The translations under genes and the position numbers were made by a program. 64,000 nt of DNA from Chryseobacterium ginsenosidimutans (GTDB lineage: Bacteria; Bacteroidota; Bacteroidia; Flavobacteriales; Weeksellaceae): assembly GCF_030823405.1 (NCBI RefSeq), contig NZ_JAUSXC010000001.1, forward strand, positions 4,199,001 through 4,263,000, written 5' to 3'. Under the pieces are notes generated by a model, which was not told the DNA's origin, searched no databases, and saw nothing but the letters and a program-made list of their open reading frames with translations. This document shows, one piece after another, positions 1 through 7,646 of this stretch (positions are counted from its first letter, which is position 1; each line of letters begins with the position of its first letter).

Positions 1-330
1 ATCGGGAAAGTTCCGAGAGATAAAATTTCAATTAATACAGAATTCAACAAAACGTTGAGAGAAAAGCTGAAATTAAATAAGATTAACGAACTTGAACTTA
101 AAGAAGAAGGCTTATCTGAAAATCAATTGACTGATAAAGCCAGAAAAATAAAGAGCCAAATCTCTGATCTGGAAGGTGAAATCGTGAAACTGGAAAATAA
201 CTTATCATTCTTTAAAAATCCATCGAGAGAAAATGCTATGTTAAAAGACACTTTCAATACGATCGACGAGAAAAAAGCTCATCTGGAAACATTAAAACAA
301 AATCTTCACAATATAATTGCTGGAGAATAA
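1..330 (+). CDS. DUF349-type protein, C-terminal part (partial)
   Basis: The reading frame is open from base 1 to a TAA at 330, so only the last 109 residues are inside the window and the start lies upstream. The visible part is highly charged and helical, with a coiled-coil character, and ends in a pattern (LENNLSFFKNPSRENAML, then KKAHLETLKQ) like the C-terminus of the DUF349 proteins of Flavobacteriia. The function of that family is not settled. A hairpin with a T-run follows at 353-383. The family call is from recognition of the tail only. Confidence 0.6.
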   Translation: MGKVPRDKISINTEFNKTLREKLKLNKINELELKEEGLSENQLTDKARKIKSQISDLEGEIVKLENNLSFFKNPSRENAMLKDTFNTIDEKKAHLETLKQNLHNIIAGE

Positions 331-352
331 ATTCAATTTAAAATCTAAAAAG

Positions 353-383
353 GCGGAGCAAAGCAATTTGTCTTCGCTTTTTT
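353..383 (+). terminator. Probable intrinsic terminator upstream of ribD
   Basis: GCGGAG (353-358) pairs with CTTCGC (372-377), one G-T wobble, with a 13-nt loop, followed by six T. It would end the DUF349 transcript. It stops only 7 bases before the ribD ATG, so ribD must start from a promoter overlapping it or be read through. Confidence 0.5.
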
Positions 384-390
384 CTTTCAT

Positions 391-1410
391 ATGCAAGACG
401 AATTTTACATAAAAAGATGTATCGAACTGGCTCAGAAAGCTATCGGTAAAACTTATCCCAATCCTTTAGTGGGAAGTGTGATTGTACATAACGGAAAAAT
501 CATTGGTGAAGGCTATCACCATAAAGCAGGAGAAAATCATGCAGAAATCAATGCCATTAATTCGGTTAAAGATAAAAGCCTGATTCCTGAATCTACGATT
601 TATGTTTCTTTGGAGCCTTGCGCCCATTACGGAAAAACACCGCCCTGCGCTTTAAAAATCAAAGAACTTGGTTTCAAAAAAGTAGTGATTGGTGCAATGG
701 ATTCTCATGATAAAGTGAATGGTAAAGGAAAAAAAATCATTCAGGATGCAGGAATTGAAGCTGTTTCAGGAATTTTGGAAAAAGAATGTGTAGAATTGAA
801 TAAGAGATTTTTTACCTATCATGAAAAGAAAAGACCTTATATCATTTTGAAATGGGCAGAATCAGGTGACGGATTTTTAGATAAAAATTTTAAACCTACA
901 TCGATTTCTAATTCTTTAGTCAATCAATTTGTTCATCAGTTAAGAGCCGATGAACATGCGATTTTAGTAGGAACACAAACTGCTTTAAGTGATAACCCAA
1001 GTTTAACCGTAAGAAATGTTGAGGGAACAAATCCTGTAAGAATTTTAATTGATTTTGACCTAAAAGTTCCAACTGATTTAAGCATTTATAATAAGGAGGC
1101 TAAAACGCTTGTTTTTAATTCAATTAAAGAAGAAACTAAGGATAATATTTTATTCATAAAAATAGAAAAAGAAAATTTCCTACCCAATTTAATGAACGCA
1201 TTGTATAAGGAACAAATCCAATCCATTATTATTGAAGGCGGAAGATTTACTTTGCAGGAATTTATCAATGCTAATCTTTGGGATGAAGCAATTATTATTA
1301 AAAATGAACATCTGAAACTTGAAAACGGAACAAAAGCTCCGAAGTTTGATTTTGAACCTGACAATTCTTTAAATTTTCGGGACAATGTAATTGAGAAATA
1401 TATTAAATAA
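391..1410 (+). CDS. ribD: Bifunctional riboflavin biosynthesis deaminase/reductase RibD
   Basis: RibD catalyses two successive steps of riboflavin synthesis: deamination of the pyrimidine made from GTP, then NADPH-dependent reduction of the ribosyl side chain. The 339-residue length fits the two-domain form. The N-terminal deaminase domain (about 1-145) carries the zinc motif H50-A-E52 and the PCxxxGxxPPC pair C77/C86. The C-terminal reductase domain (about 148-339) has the TALSDNPSLTVR stretch typical of the family. The ATG at 391 gives the usual N-terminus (MQDEFYIKRCIELA). No other rib gene lies beside it. A terminator-like hairpin ends 7 bases before the start. Confidence 0.95.
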   Translation: MQDEFYIKRCIELAQKAIGKTYPNPLVGSVIVHNGKIIGEGYHHKAGENHAEINAINSVKDKSLIPESTIYVSLEPCAHYGKTPPCALKIKELGFKKVVIGAMDSHDKVNGKGKKIIQDAGIEAVSGILEKECVELNKRFFTYHEKKRPYIILKWAESGDGFLDKNFKPTSISNSLVNQFVHQLRADEHAILVGTQTALSDNPSLTVRNVEGTNPVRILIDFDLKVPTDLSIYNKEAKTLVFNSIKEETKDNILFIKIEKENFLPNLMNALYKEQIQSIIIEGGRFTLQEFINANLWDEAIIIKNEHLKLENGTKAPKFDFEPDNSLNFRDNVIEKYIK

Positions 1411-1529
1411 TGTATTGAAAAAAAGTGATTTCATAAAATATTTAATTTAACATAATAAAATAATCTAACTTTATCATCTTTTACATATAAATAATTCATT
1501 AATTTGTTATACAACTAAACAAAATTATT

Positions 1530-1751
1530 ATGAAAAATTTAAAAAATGTAAAAGGCGCAAAAATGCTTACAAGAAATGACCAAAAAGCAATTGTTGGTGG
1601 ATTCAATCAATGTGGCGCACCATGGTTACCAAATCAAGGATGCGGACCAAACCAATGCTGTATAGGAAGTGCTTGTCATCCTATTTCAGATGCCGGTGAA
1701 AAATGGGGATTATGTAATCCACCTGTCGAGCCACCATGTTGTGAAGAATAA
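1530..1751 (+). CDS. Double-glycine leader peptide with knottin-like Cys-rich core
   Basis: This encodes a 73-residue precursor. Residues 1-24 look like the leader of the small 'bacteriocin-like' peptides of Chryseobacterium: MKNLKN start, charged helix, and VGG at 22-24, where a peptidase-containing ABC exporter would cut. The core (25-73) has eight cysteines: C28, C38, C43, C44, C49, C62, C70, C71. The first six follow C-x9-C-x4-CC-x4-C-x12-C, the arrangement of inhibitor cystine-knot (knottin) peptides; a further CC sits in the tail. No transporter, immunity or modifying gene is adjacent. The gene stands alone, with a strong terminator at 1807-1859. Export and disulfide knotting are inference; activity is unknown. 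Confidence 0.75.
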   Translation: MKNLKNVKGAKMLTRNDQKAIVGGFNQCGAPWLPNQGCGPNQCCIGSACHPISDAGEKWGLCNPPVEPPCCEE

Positions 1752-1806
1752 ATATTGACAGTTTTATGATAACTGAGTATATAAATCAGTTATAAAACTT
1801 ATTTCG

Positions 1807-1859
1807 AATCCTTCTTTTCAGATGTTTATTATAATAAATGTAGAAAAGAAGGATTTTCT
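1807..1859 (+). terminator. Strong terminator of the Cys-rich peptide gene
   Basis: A perfect 13-bp inverted repeat, AATCCTTCTTTTC (1807-1819) and its complement at 1843-1855, is followed by a T-rich stretch. The 23-nt loop itself contains the palindrome TTTATTATAATAAA. Confidence 0.8.
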
Positions 1860-1894
1860 ACATTTTAACTTTAAATAAATATTTAATATAAGCG

Positions 1895-1902
1895 TAATTT
1901 TG
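1895..1902 (+). promoter_or_regulatory. Candidate -7 box for yigZ (TAATTTTG)
   Basis: Matches the Bacteroidota -7 consensus TAnnTTTG, 23 bases before the yigZ ATG. No clear -33 TTG at the usual spacing. Confidence 0.5.
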
Positions 1903-1925
1903 CAGGATAAATTGAAAAAGCATAA

Positions 1926-2522
1926 ATGTTCGAATTCAAAACCATAGAAAAACCCATAGAAAACACTCTACTAAAAGAAAAAGGAAGCAAGTTTATCGGA
2001 TTTGCCTTCCCTGTTAATAATGAAGAAGAGCTCAAAAATGCTTTGGAAAAAGTAAAAAATGAGCATCCGAAGGCAACACATCACTGTTATGCTTTCAGAA
2101 TGGGTTTAAATGGTGAAAATTATCGTGCTAATGATGATGGAGAACCTTCAGGAAGTGCCGGTTTACCGATTTACAATCAACTTTTAGCCAACGAGATTAC
2201 GAATGTTCTGGTTATCTCTGTCCGTTATTACGGCGGAACGAAGCTTGGGGTTTCAGGTTTGGTAAAAGCATATAAAGAATGTGCAAAAATTACTTTAGAA
2301 GAAGCTAATATCATTACAAAAGAGCTGGAAACAACGATTGAAATCACATTCAATTTTAATCAGCAAAACACGATTTTTACCTTGCTTTCAAAATATGATG
2401 CAAAAGTGCTCAGTTTTGATTCTCAGGAAAAAGCATCAATTTTAGCCAAAATAAAATTAAAACGTAAGGATGAAATTTTGGAATCGCTGTCAAACTTACA
2501 ATTTGTGGAATATAAAGTATAA
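1926..2522 (+). CDS. yigZ: YigZ/IMPACT family protein
   Basis: The 198-residue product matches the UPF0029/IMPACT family. The conserved signatures are THHCYAFRMG (51-60), DDGEPSGSAG (70-79) and VRYYGGTKLG (99-108), in the RNase PH-like N-terminal domain, followed by a small ferredoxin-like C-terminal domain (about 130-198). Eukaryotic IMPACT regulates the GCN2 kinase; the role of the bacterial protein is not well defined. The start is supported by the TAATTTTG box 23 bases upstream. It faces the convergent membrane-protein gene ending at 2534. Confidence 0.9.
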   Translation: MFEFKTIEKPIENTLLKEKGSKFIGFAFPVNNEEELKNALEKVKNEHPKATHHCYAFRMGLNGENYRANDDGEPSGSAGLPIYNQLLANEITNVLVISVRYYGGTKLGVSGLVKAYKECAKITLEEANIITKELETTIEITFNFNQQNTIFTLLSKYDAKVLSFDSQEKASILAKIKLKRKDEILESLSNLQFVEYKV

Positions 2523-2533
2523 GTTCAGAAGAT

Positions 2534-3649
2534 TTATAGTTCTACACTTTTACGCGTTTCAAGATTATAAAGTATTATTTTCAGATGATGTTTTGAATAT
2601 TTTTGTTTCATATAAACGCCAATTTTCCTGTAAATTTCAATTTCAGGAATCGGTGCAGATTTAATCTCTTTCAATGCCCAGTTTTGTAAATTGATACAGA
2701 GCTTTCCTTCACAAAGAATATTACTTTTATTTTCAAAAAAAGGCTTCAGCTCTTTTTCATTTCCATAAACACAGATATACATCTGATCCCCTTTCCCTGA
2801 ATATAAATTGAACGAAAAATACTGATACCAGCTTCCGAAAAGACTGAAAACAGGCATCACAAACCAAAGTACAATCCAATATAGATTAGAAAGAAGAATA
2901 TTTTTATTTACAGTCTCGATTGGTTTTAAGTAAATAATCATTACAATAAAAATCATTGCTACATTCCATGGCCAAATCACAGAATTGTATTTCAAACCAA
3001 ATGGCCCTATGAAAATTAAAATTCCCAAATGCATGGAAATCAAGACATAACTTATTTTCTTTTTTGATTTTGAAATAAGAAGTGATATTGCTAAAATAAC
3101 CTCTATAACAGGAAGGAGTAAACCTGCAAAAAACAGTTTATACTTTAGAATAAAATCCATTGAAAATCCAAAAAAGTCAACAAGTATCATATTCAACCAT
3201 ACTATGGAAAGAAAATCACGACTAAATTTATGCAAACCACTGAAAAGATAGATTGATACTAAAAATATATGGCTTACTACTAAAGTATTCTTTGGCTTGT
3301 AAAAATTAATGATAACAATCAAAAGAAAGCATAGATACATATATTCCCAAGGCTGCCATCTTACAATATCCAATGAGCAGCTTAAAACTTCAGAAAAAAA
3401 CAAAGCAATAAGCAACCATCTATTCGTTTTGAAACATAATACTGCCAATAAAGCCAAAAGAGAAAACCCGAATAAAAACAGATGCACAAATCCAGAAACA
3501 TTTTTTAAGAAATCTAATGGCGGAATTACGGGATAAACTCTTGCTGCAATCCAAGTTTTATAACTCCATATTTTTGTGAGAAGCCAAAAAAAAGCAATCA
3601 CTTTTATTAAATAATTGATTTGCTTTTCCGATATATCTTTTTCCAGCAT
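2534..3649 (-). CDS. Polytopic membrane protein, possibly HTTM-like
   Basis: I do not firmly recognise this 371-residue protein. It has about eight to nine hydrophobic segments over residues 12-275, then a soluble tail of about 90 residues containing two cysteines (LCEGKLC). The middle motif LFSGLHKFSRDFL resembles the conserved loop of HTTM proteins (relatives of vitamin K-dependent gamma-carboxylase), which is the best guess. The ATG at 3649 lies 21 bases after a TATTTTTG box on the minus strand. It stands alone, downstream of the Zn-peptidase gene, from which a terminator separates it. Confidence 0.55.
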   Translation of the reverse strand: MLEKDISEKQINYLIKVIAFFWLLTKIWSYKTWIAARVYPVIPPLDFLKNVSGFVHLFLFGFSLLALLAVLCFKTNRWLLIALFFSEVLSCSLDIVRWQPWEYMYLCFLLIVIINFYKPKNTLVVSHIFLVSIYLFSGLHKFSRDFLSIVWLNMILVDFFGFSMDFILKYKLFFAGLLLPVIEVILAISLLISKSKKKISYVLISMHLGILIFIGPFGLKYNSVIWPWNVAMIFIVMIIYLKPIETVNKNILLSNLYWIVLWFVMPVFSLFGSWYQYFSFNLYSGKGDQMYICVYGNEKELKPFFENKSNILCEGKLCINLQNWALKEIKSAPIPEIEIYRKIGVYMKQKYSKHHLKIILYNLETRKSVEL

Positions 3650-3669
3650 TGATGTTTTATAATGATTAT

Positions 3670-3677
3670 CAAAAATA
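3670..3677 (-). promoter_or_regulatory. Candidate -7 box for the 2534-3649 gene
   Basis: Reads TATTTTTG on the minus strand (TAnnTTTG), 21 bases before the ATG and downstream of the terminator of the preceding gene, as expected for an independent unit. Confidence 0.45.
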
Positions 3678-3710
3678 TCAATTTAAATGAATTATACAAA
3701 ATACCTATAA

Positions 3711-3743
3711 TAAAAAGCATCCCAGAAAAAATTTCCGAGATGC
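3711..3743 (-). terminator. Terminator of the membrane Zn-peptidase gene
   Basis: On the minus strand an 11-bp stem (3743-3733 with 3727-3717, two G-T wobbles) and a 5-nt loop are followed by five T. Confidence 0.75.
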
Positions 3744-3767
3744 AGTATATTTCTTTTAATTTCAAGA

Positions 3768-4478
3768 TTAATTTCGCCTTCCTCCTAATAATAAAGATGC
3801 CCAATACAGTAGTTGCGCAAGAGATCCGATAGCTGCAACAACGTAGGTTCTTGCCGCCCATTTCAAACTATCCTGAACTCCCACGAACTCTTCAGCAGTC
3901 ACAGTTCCTGTATCTTTTAACCATTTCATAGCTCTATTACTTGCATCATATTCCACAGGAAGCGTTATAAATGCAAAAAGAGTTGTAAATGCAAACATCA
4001 ACACTCCAATTGCCAAAACTATAGTATTTCCATTAGGATCTTCTATTGTTCTGGTTGCTGCCATGATAACGATCCCGGCAATAAGCACAAACTGCATTAA
4101 ATTAGAACTTATATTTACAACAGGCACTAATTTTGATCTAAGCTCAAGCATTGAATATCCTACAGCATGTTGTACTGCATGCCCACATTCATGAGCGGCA
4201 ACAGCCGCCGCAGCAGCATTTCTCTGCATATAAACAGCTTCCGAAAGATTAACAGTTTTATTCGCAGGATTATAATGATCCGTTAATTGTCCTGGGACAG
4301 AAATTACCTGAACATCATTAATCCCATTATCTCTTAACATTTTTTCGGCAATTTCTTTTCCAGAAAGCCCATTTTTAAGGTGTACATTGGAGTAATATTC
4401 AAATTTAGACTTCAATTTCCATGAGATGTACCAACTCACGGCCATTGATATTATGATAATTATATAATAACCACCCAT
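3768..4478 (-). CDS. YugP-type membrane zinc metallopeptidase
   Basis: The 236-residue product is an integral membrane protein of the Zn_peptidase_2 (YugP) family. A hydrophobic N-terminus (residues 4-20) precedes the zinc-binding helix, HECGH at 96-100, preceded by an Ala-rich run. Two to three further membrane segments follow (about 119-140, 148-175 and 208-230). The physiological substrate is unknown. It is divergent from the GNAT gene, and the stop is followed by a clear terminator. Confidence 0.88.
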   Translation of the reverse strand: MGGYYIIIIISMAVSWYISWKLKSKFEYYSNVHLKNGLSGKEIAEKMLRDNGINDVQVISVPGQLTDHYNPANKTVNLSEAVYMQRNAAAAAVAAHECGHAVQHAVGYSMLELRSKLVPVVNISSNLMQFVLIAGIVIMAATRTIEDPNGNTIVLAIGVLMFAFTTLFAFITLPVEYDASNRAMKWLKDTGTVTAEEFVGVQDSLKWAARTYVVAAIGSLAQLLYWASLLLGGRRN

Positions 4479-4552
4479 TTTCTATTTTTAGTTTATAAAG
4501 AATTTACTGTTTAGGGTGTAAAAACTGTGCCAAAGTATTGCATTTTATTATT

Positions 4553-4560
4553 TATATTTG
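4553..4560 (+). promoter_or_regulatory. Candidate -7 box for the GNAT gene (TATATTTG)
   Basis: Exact TAnnTTTG match, 22 bases before the ATG at 4583. Its position rules against the alternative upstream start at 4538. Confidence 0.5.
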
Positions 4561-4582
4561 CTTCAAATTACCTCACCAAGCT

Positions 4583-5710
4583 ATGTCTAAAGTTTCAGTT
4601 ATTGAAGTAAAAAACAAAAACGAATTAAAACAATTTGTAAGGTTTCCGATGGATCTCTATAAAAACAATCCTTATTATGTTCCTTCTTTTATTAAAGATG
4701 AATATAAAATTTGGGACTCAAAAGAAAATCCTGCCTTAAACTATTCTGAATCTAAGCAGTTTCTTGCCTTAAAAGACAATAAAGTAGTCGGAAGAATTGC
4801 CTTAATTATCAACCATAAGGAAGAGAAGGAACTGGGCATCAAAAAAGTACGTTTCGGGTGGATTGATTTCATTGATGACAGAGAAGTTTCTTCAGCATTA
4901 ATTCAAAAAGCAATTGATTATGCCAAGGAAAATAATATTGATAGAATTGAGGGACCAATGGGATTCACGAATCTCGACAAAGCAGGAATGCTTACAATGG
5001 GCTTTGACAAATTGGCAACAATGATCGGAATATACAATCATGAATATTATCCTCAGCATCTTGAAGCTCTTGGTTTAACAAAAGAAAAAGAATGGGTAGA
5101 GTTTGAAATGAATTTCCCAAAAATCCTTCCGGAAAGAGTAGAAAAATTCAGCGGGCTGATTGCTCAAAAATACAAGCTTAAGGTTCTTCCTTTTAAATCA
5201 AAAGAAGAAATTTTACCTTATGTCGAGCCCATGTTTAAACTGCTGGACGAGACTTATAAGACTCTTTCTACTTATACTCCGATTTCCGAAGAGCAAATAC
5301 AGACATACAGAGAAAAATATTTCCCTTTTATAGACAAAAACTACGTAATCTGCGTAGTTGATGAAAATAATGAACTGGTATCTTTTGCCATTACAATGCC
5401 TTCCTATTCAAAGGCTTTACAAAAATCAAAAGGAAAATTATTCCCATTCGGATGGTGGCATTTTCTACAGGCAGGCAAGAAAAACGACCGTGCCAATTTT
5501 TATCTTATCGGAATCCATCCCGAATACCAGAGACGTGGCGTAACGGCAATTATTTTTAAAGAAATTTTTGTCCGCTTTACAAGCATGGGAATCAATTTTG
5601 CCGAAACCAATCCCGAATTAGAGGAAAACAAAAGTGTACAGGTTCTTTGGCAGGATTATAATCCGGTGAATCACAAAAGAAGAAGGACATACTCGTTAGA
5701 AATTAAATAA
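4583..5710 (+). CDS. GNAT-fold acyltransferase-like protein
   Basis: I chose ATG 4583 (375 residues) because the frame-open ATG-less region upstream contains the TATATTTG box. The C-terminal half has a GNAT acyl-CoA-binding signature, IGIHPEYQRRGVTAII, with Q316-R-R-G319 matching Q/RxxGxG/A. The N-terminal half (about 1-180) contains a second, degenerate GNAT-like unit with a VVGRIALI strand. Substrate unknown; homologous proteins are widespread in Bacteroidota and usually unnamed. Confidence 0.75.
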   Translation: MSKVSVIEVKNKNELKQFVRFPMDLYKNNPYYVPSFIKDEYKIWDSKENPALNYSESKQFLALKDNKVVGRIALIINHKEEKELGIKKVRFGWIDFIDDREVSSALIQKAIDYAKENNIDRIEGPMGFTNLDKAGMLTMGFDKLATMIGIYNHEYYPQHLEALGLTKEKEWVEFEMNFPKILPERVEKFSGLIAQKYKLKVLPFKSKEEILPYVEPMFKLLDETYKTLSTYTPISEEQIQTYREKYFPFIDKNYVICVVDENNELVSFAITMPSYSKALQKSKGKLFPFGWWHFLQAGKKNDRANFYLIGIHPEYQRRGVTAIIFKEIFVRFTSMGINFAETNPELEENKSVQVLWQDYNPVNHKRRRTYSLEIK

Positions 5711-5750
5711 TTTTGTCTAAAAAATTGGACTTATCTGTAAGTTTTACCTT

Positions 5751-5927
5751 ATGAAACCACATCTTATTGTTTTTGGAATTTTAATCGCTGGATTTATTTT
5801 TTATAATCTGTTCTTCAAAATTAGTGATGACAGAACGAATACGATTATTAACATACTGTATGCAAGCATCCTTTTTGCTTATATTTCGTTCATGGCATTT
5901 TCTCTGATCAGAAAAATGAAGAAATAG
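5751..5927 (+). CDS. Small membrane protein, 58 aa
   Basis: An ATG-to-TAG frame encodes a peptide starting MKPHLIVFGILIAGF and ending SLIRKMKK. It has two hydrophobic segments (about 4-20 and 34-52) separated by a polar loop (KISDDRTNT), and a basic C-terminus. It lies between the GNAT gene (40 bases) and the nuo promoter. Such short two-helix proteins are common beside unrelated genes in this group; no function can be assigned. The coding call rests on composition and topology only. Confidence 0.5.
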   Translation: MKPHLIVFGILIAGFIFYNLFFKISDDRTNTIINILYASILFAYISFMAFSLIRKMKK

Positions 5928-6017
5928 CCGTTATTTTTATTGATTCTAAATTGTTGTTTTTACCCATTTTAATTCCACTTTTAAGCTTATTAATTTCATG
6001 CTTTCTTGTTTATTCGC

Positions 6018-6025
6018 TAAATTTG
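6018..6025 (+). promoter_or_regulatory. Candidate -7 box of the nuo operon (TAAATTTG)
   Basis: Exact TAnnTTTG match 23 bases before nuoA. No convincing -33 TTG at 17-23 bases upstream. Confidence 0.5.
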
Positions 6026-6048
6026 CAAATTGAGATAATAATGCAAAA

Positions 6049-6420
6049 ATGAATTTACCTGAAAGTTATATTCCAATCCTATTACAAGCAGGTGTTGCGA
6101 TAGCATTCGTAGCGGTTTCTTTGCTTGGAGCGCATTTTTTAGGTCCGAAACAGAAAAAAGGAGATTCTGTGAAAAACCAAAGCTGGGAATGTGGAGTCCC
6201 GGTAGAAGGAAATGCAAGAACACCGTTTTCAATTAAATACTTTTTGACAGCGGTACTATTCGTACTATTCGATATTGAAATCGTATTTTTTTATCCTTAC
6301 GCTGTCAATTTCAGAGAATTCGGAATGGAAGGATTCTTGGCAGTACTCATGTTCGTGGCGATTTTCTTCATGGCATTTTTCTATGTCTGGAAACGTGGTG
6401 CACTAGACTGGGATAAATAG
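6049..6420 (+). CDS. nuoA: NADH-quinone oxidoreductase subunit A
   Basis: This is the small membrane subunit of respiratory complex I, 123 residues with three membrane helices (about 9-30, 66-85 and 94-115). The loop between helices 1 and 2 has the family signature SWECGVPVEGNAR, with the conserved Cys that changes exposure in the active/deactive transition of related enzymes. The charged segment LFDIEIVFFYPYA is also typical. First gene of the nuo operon, after a TAAATTTG box. Confidence 0.95.
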   Translation: MNLPESYIPILLQAGVAIAFVAVSLLGAHFLGPKQKKGDSVKNQSWECGVPVEGNARTPFSIKYFLTAVLFVLFDIEIVFFYPYAVNFREFGMEGFLAVLMFVAIFFMAFFYVWKRGALDWDK

Positions 6421-6518
6421 AATAGAAATTTTAAATGACGATTTTAGATAAAACAATCTGCGTTAAAACTAACATTAACAGTGATTTGTAATCTAAATTA
6501 AAATCTTAAATTAATCAA

Positions 6519-7079
6519 ATGTCAGATAACAAACCAATAATAAGAACAGATGCACCTGCTCCGGAAGGATTTGAAGGAGAAGGGTTTTTCGCAACGAAAC
6601 TGAGCAGTGTAATCGGTATGGCTAGAAAGTTTTCTCTTTGGCCGCTGCCTTTTGCCACCTCTTGTTGTGGTATCGAGTTTATGGCTACCCTGAACCCGAC
6701 TTATGACGCTTCTAGATTTGGTATGGAAAGAAACTCTTTCTCACCAAGACAAGCAGATATGTTGATGGTTTGCGGAACTATATCTAAGAAATTAGGACCT
6801 GTCCTAAAAGAAGTTTACACTCAGATGGCAGAGCCGAAATGGGTGGTTGCTGTTGGAGCCTGTGCTTCCAGCGGTGGTATTTTTGATACTTATTCTGTAT
6901 TGCAGGGAATTGATAAAATTATACCTGTTGATGTTTATGTTCCTGGATGCCCTCCAAGACCTGAGCAGATTATCGAAGGTGTAATGCAGGTTCAGGCTTT
7001 AGCAGAAAGCGAAAGCATCAGAAGAAGAGATATGCCTGAATACCAAAAACTGTTAGATTCTTACAATATTAGCAACTAA
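6519..7079 (+). CDS. nuoB: NADH-quinone oxidoreductase subunit B
   Basis: NuoB carries the last iron-sulfur cluster (N2) before quinone, at the junction of the peripheral and membrane arms. The 186 residues contain C49-C50 (TSCCGIEFM), C117 (GACASSGG) and C146 (VPGCPPRPE), spaced as in E. coli NuoB. It is 98 bases after nuoA and 6 bases before nuoC. Confidence 0.96.
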   Translation: MSDNKPIIRTDAPAPEGFEGEGFFATKLSSVIGMARKFSLWPLPFATSCCGIEFMATLNPTYDASRFGMERNSFSPRQADMLMVCGTISKKLGPVLKEVYTQMAEPKWVVAVGACASSGGIFDTYSVLQGIDKIIPVDVYVPGCPPRPEQIIEGVMQVQALAESESIRRRDMPEYQKLLDSYNISN

Positions 7080-7085
7080 ACGGAA

Positions 7086-7580
7086 ATGACGAACGAATTT
7101 GTATTAGAAGCAATCACAAGAGAATTTCCGGAATCTGTAATTTCCAGTTCAGAGCCTTACGGAATGCTGACTGTTGAAGTAAAGAAAGATGATATTAAGA
7201 AGATCATTCATTATTTGAAAGATTCATCGTTAGAATTTAATTTCCTTACAGATATTTGTGGAATCCATTACCCTGAATTTCCAGAAAAAGAAATAGGCGT
7301 TGTTTATCATTTACATAATATGATGGCAAATTTCAGATTGCGTCTAAAAATCTTTATGTCCAGAGAAAATATCGAAGTTGATTCTCTTGTTGATCTATAT
7401 GCAGGAGCCAATTGGATGGAAAGAGAAACTTTTGATTTCTATGGAATTAAATTTAAAGGACATCCTGATCTTAGAGCTATTTTAAATATGGAAGATCTTG
7501 GATACCATCCTATGCTGAAGGAATATCGTCTTGAAGATGGGACAAGAACAGATAAGGACGATGCAATGTTCGGAAGATAA
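7086..7580 (+). CDS. nuoC: NADH-quinone oxidoreductase subunit C
   Basis: The 30-kDa-type subunit of the peripheral arm, 164 residues. The late motif ERETFDFYGIKFKGHPDLRA and the tail GYHPMLKEYRLED are diagnostic. It is a separate gene, unlike the fused nuoCD of enterobacteria. A 66-base spacer with a repeated word separates it from nuoD. Confidence 0.94.
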   Translation: MTNEFVLEAITREFPESVISSSEPYGMLTVEVKKDDIKKIIHYLKDSSLEFNFLTDICGIHYPEFPEKEIGVVYHLHNMMANFRLRLKIFMSRENIEVDSLVDLYAGANWMERETFDFYGIKFKGHPDLRAILNMEDLGYHPMLKEYRLEDGTRTDKDDAMFGR

Positions 7581-7613
7581 AAATATAAATGATTAATGAT
7601 GATTGATTAATGA

Positions 7614-7630
7614 TCAATTATCGCTTATCA
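7614..7630. repeat. Intergenic word shared with the coaD-TRIC spacer
   Basis: TCAATTATCGCTTATCA in the nuoC-nuoD spacer agrees at 15 of 17 positions with 44058-44074. The whole spacer is rich in TGATTAAT and TGATCA words that can pair with each other. A member of a dispersed intergenic family is possible. Confidence 0.35.
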
Positions 7631-7646
7631 ATATCAATTATATATT

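Noticed and set aside
6421..6518. Terminator or riboswitch in the nuoA-nuoB spacer
   Set aside because: Only loose AT-rich complementarity was found and no T-run; I see nothing supportable there.
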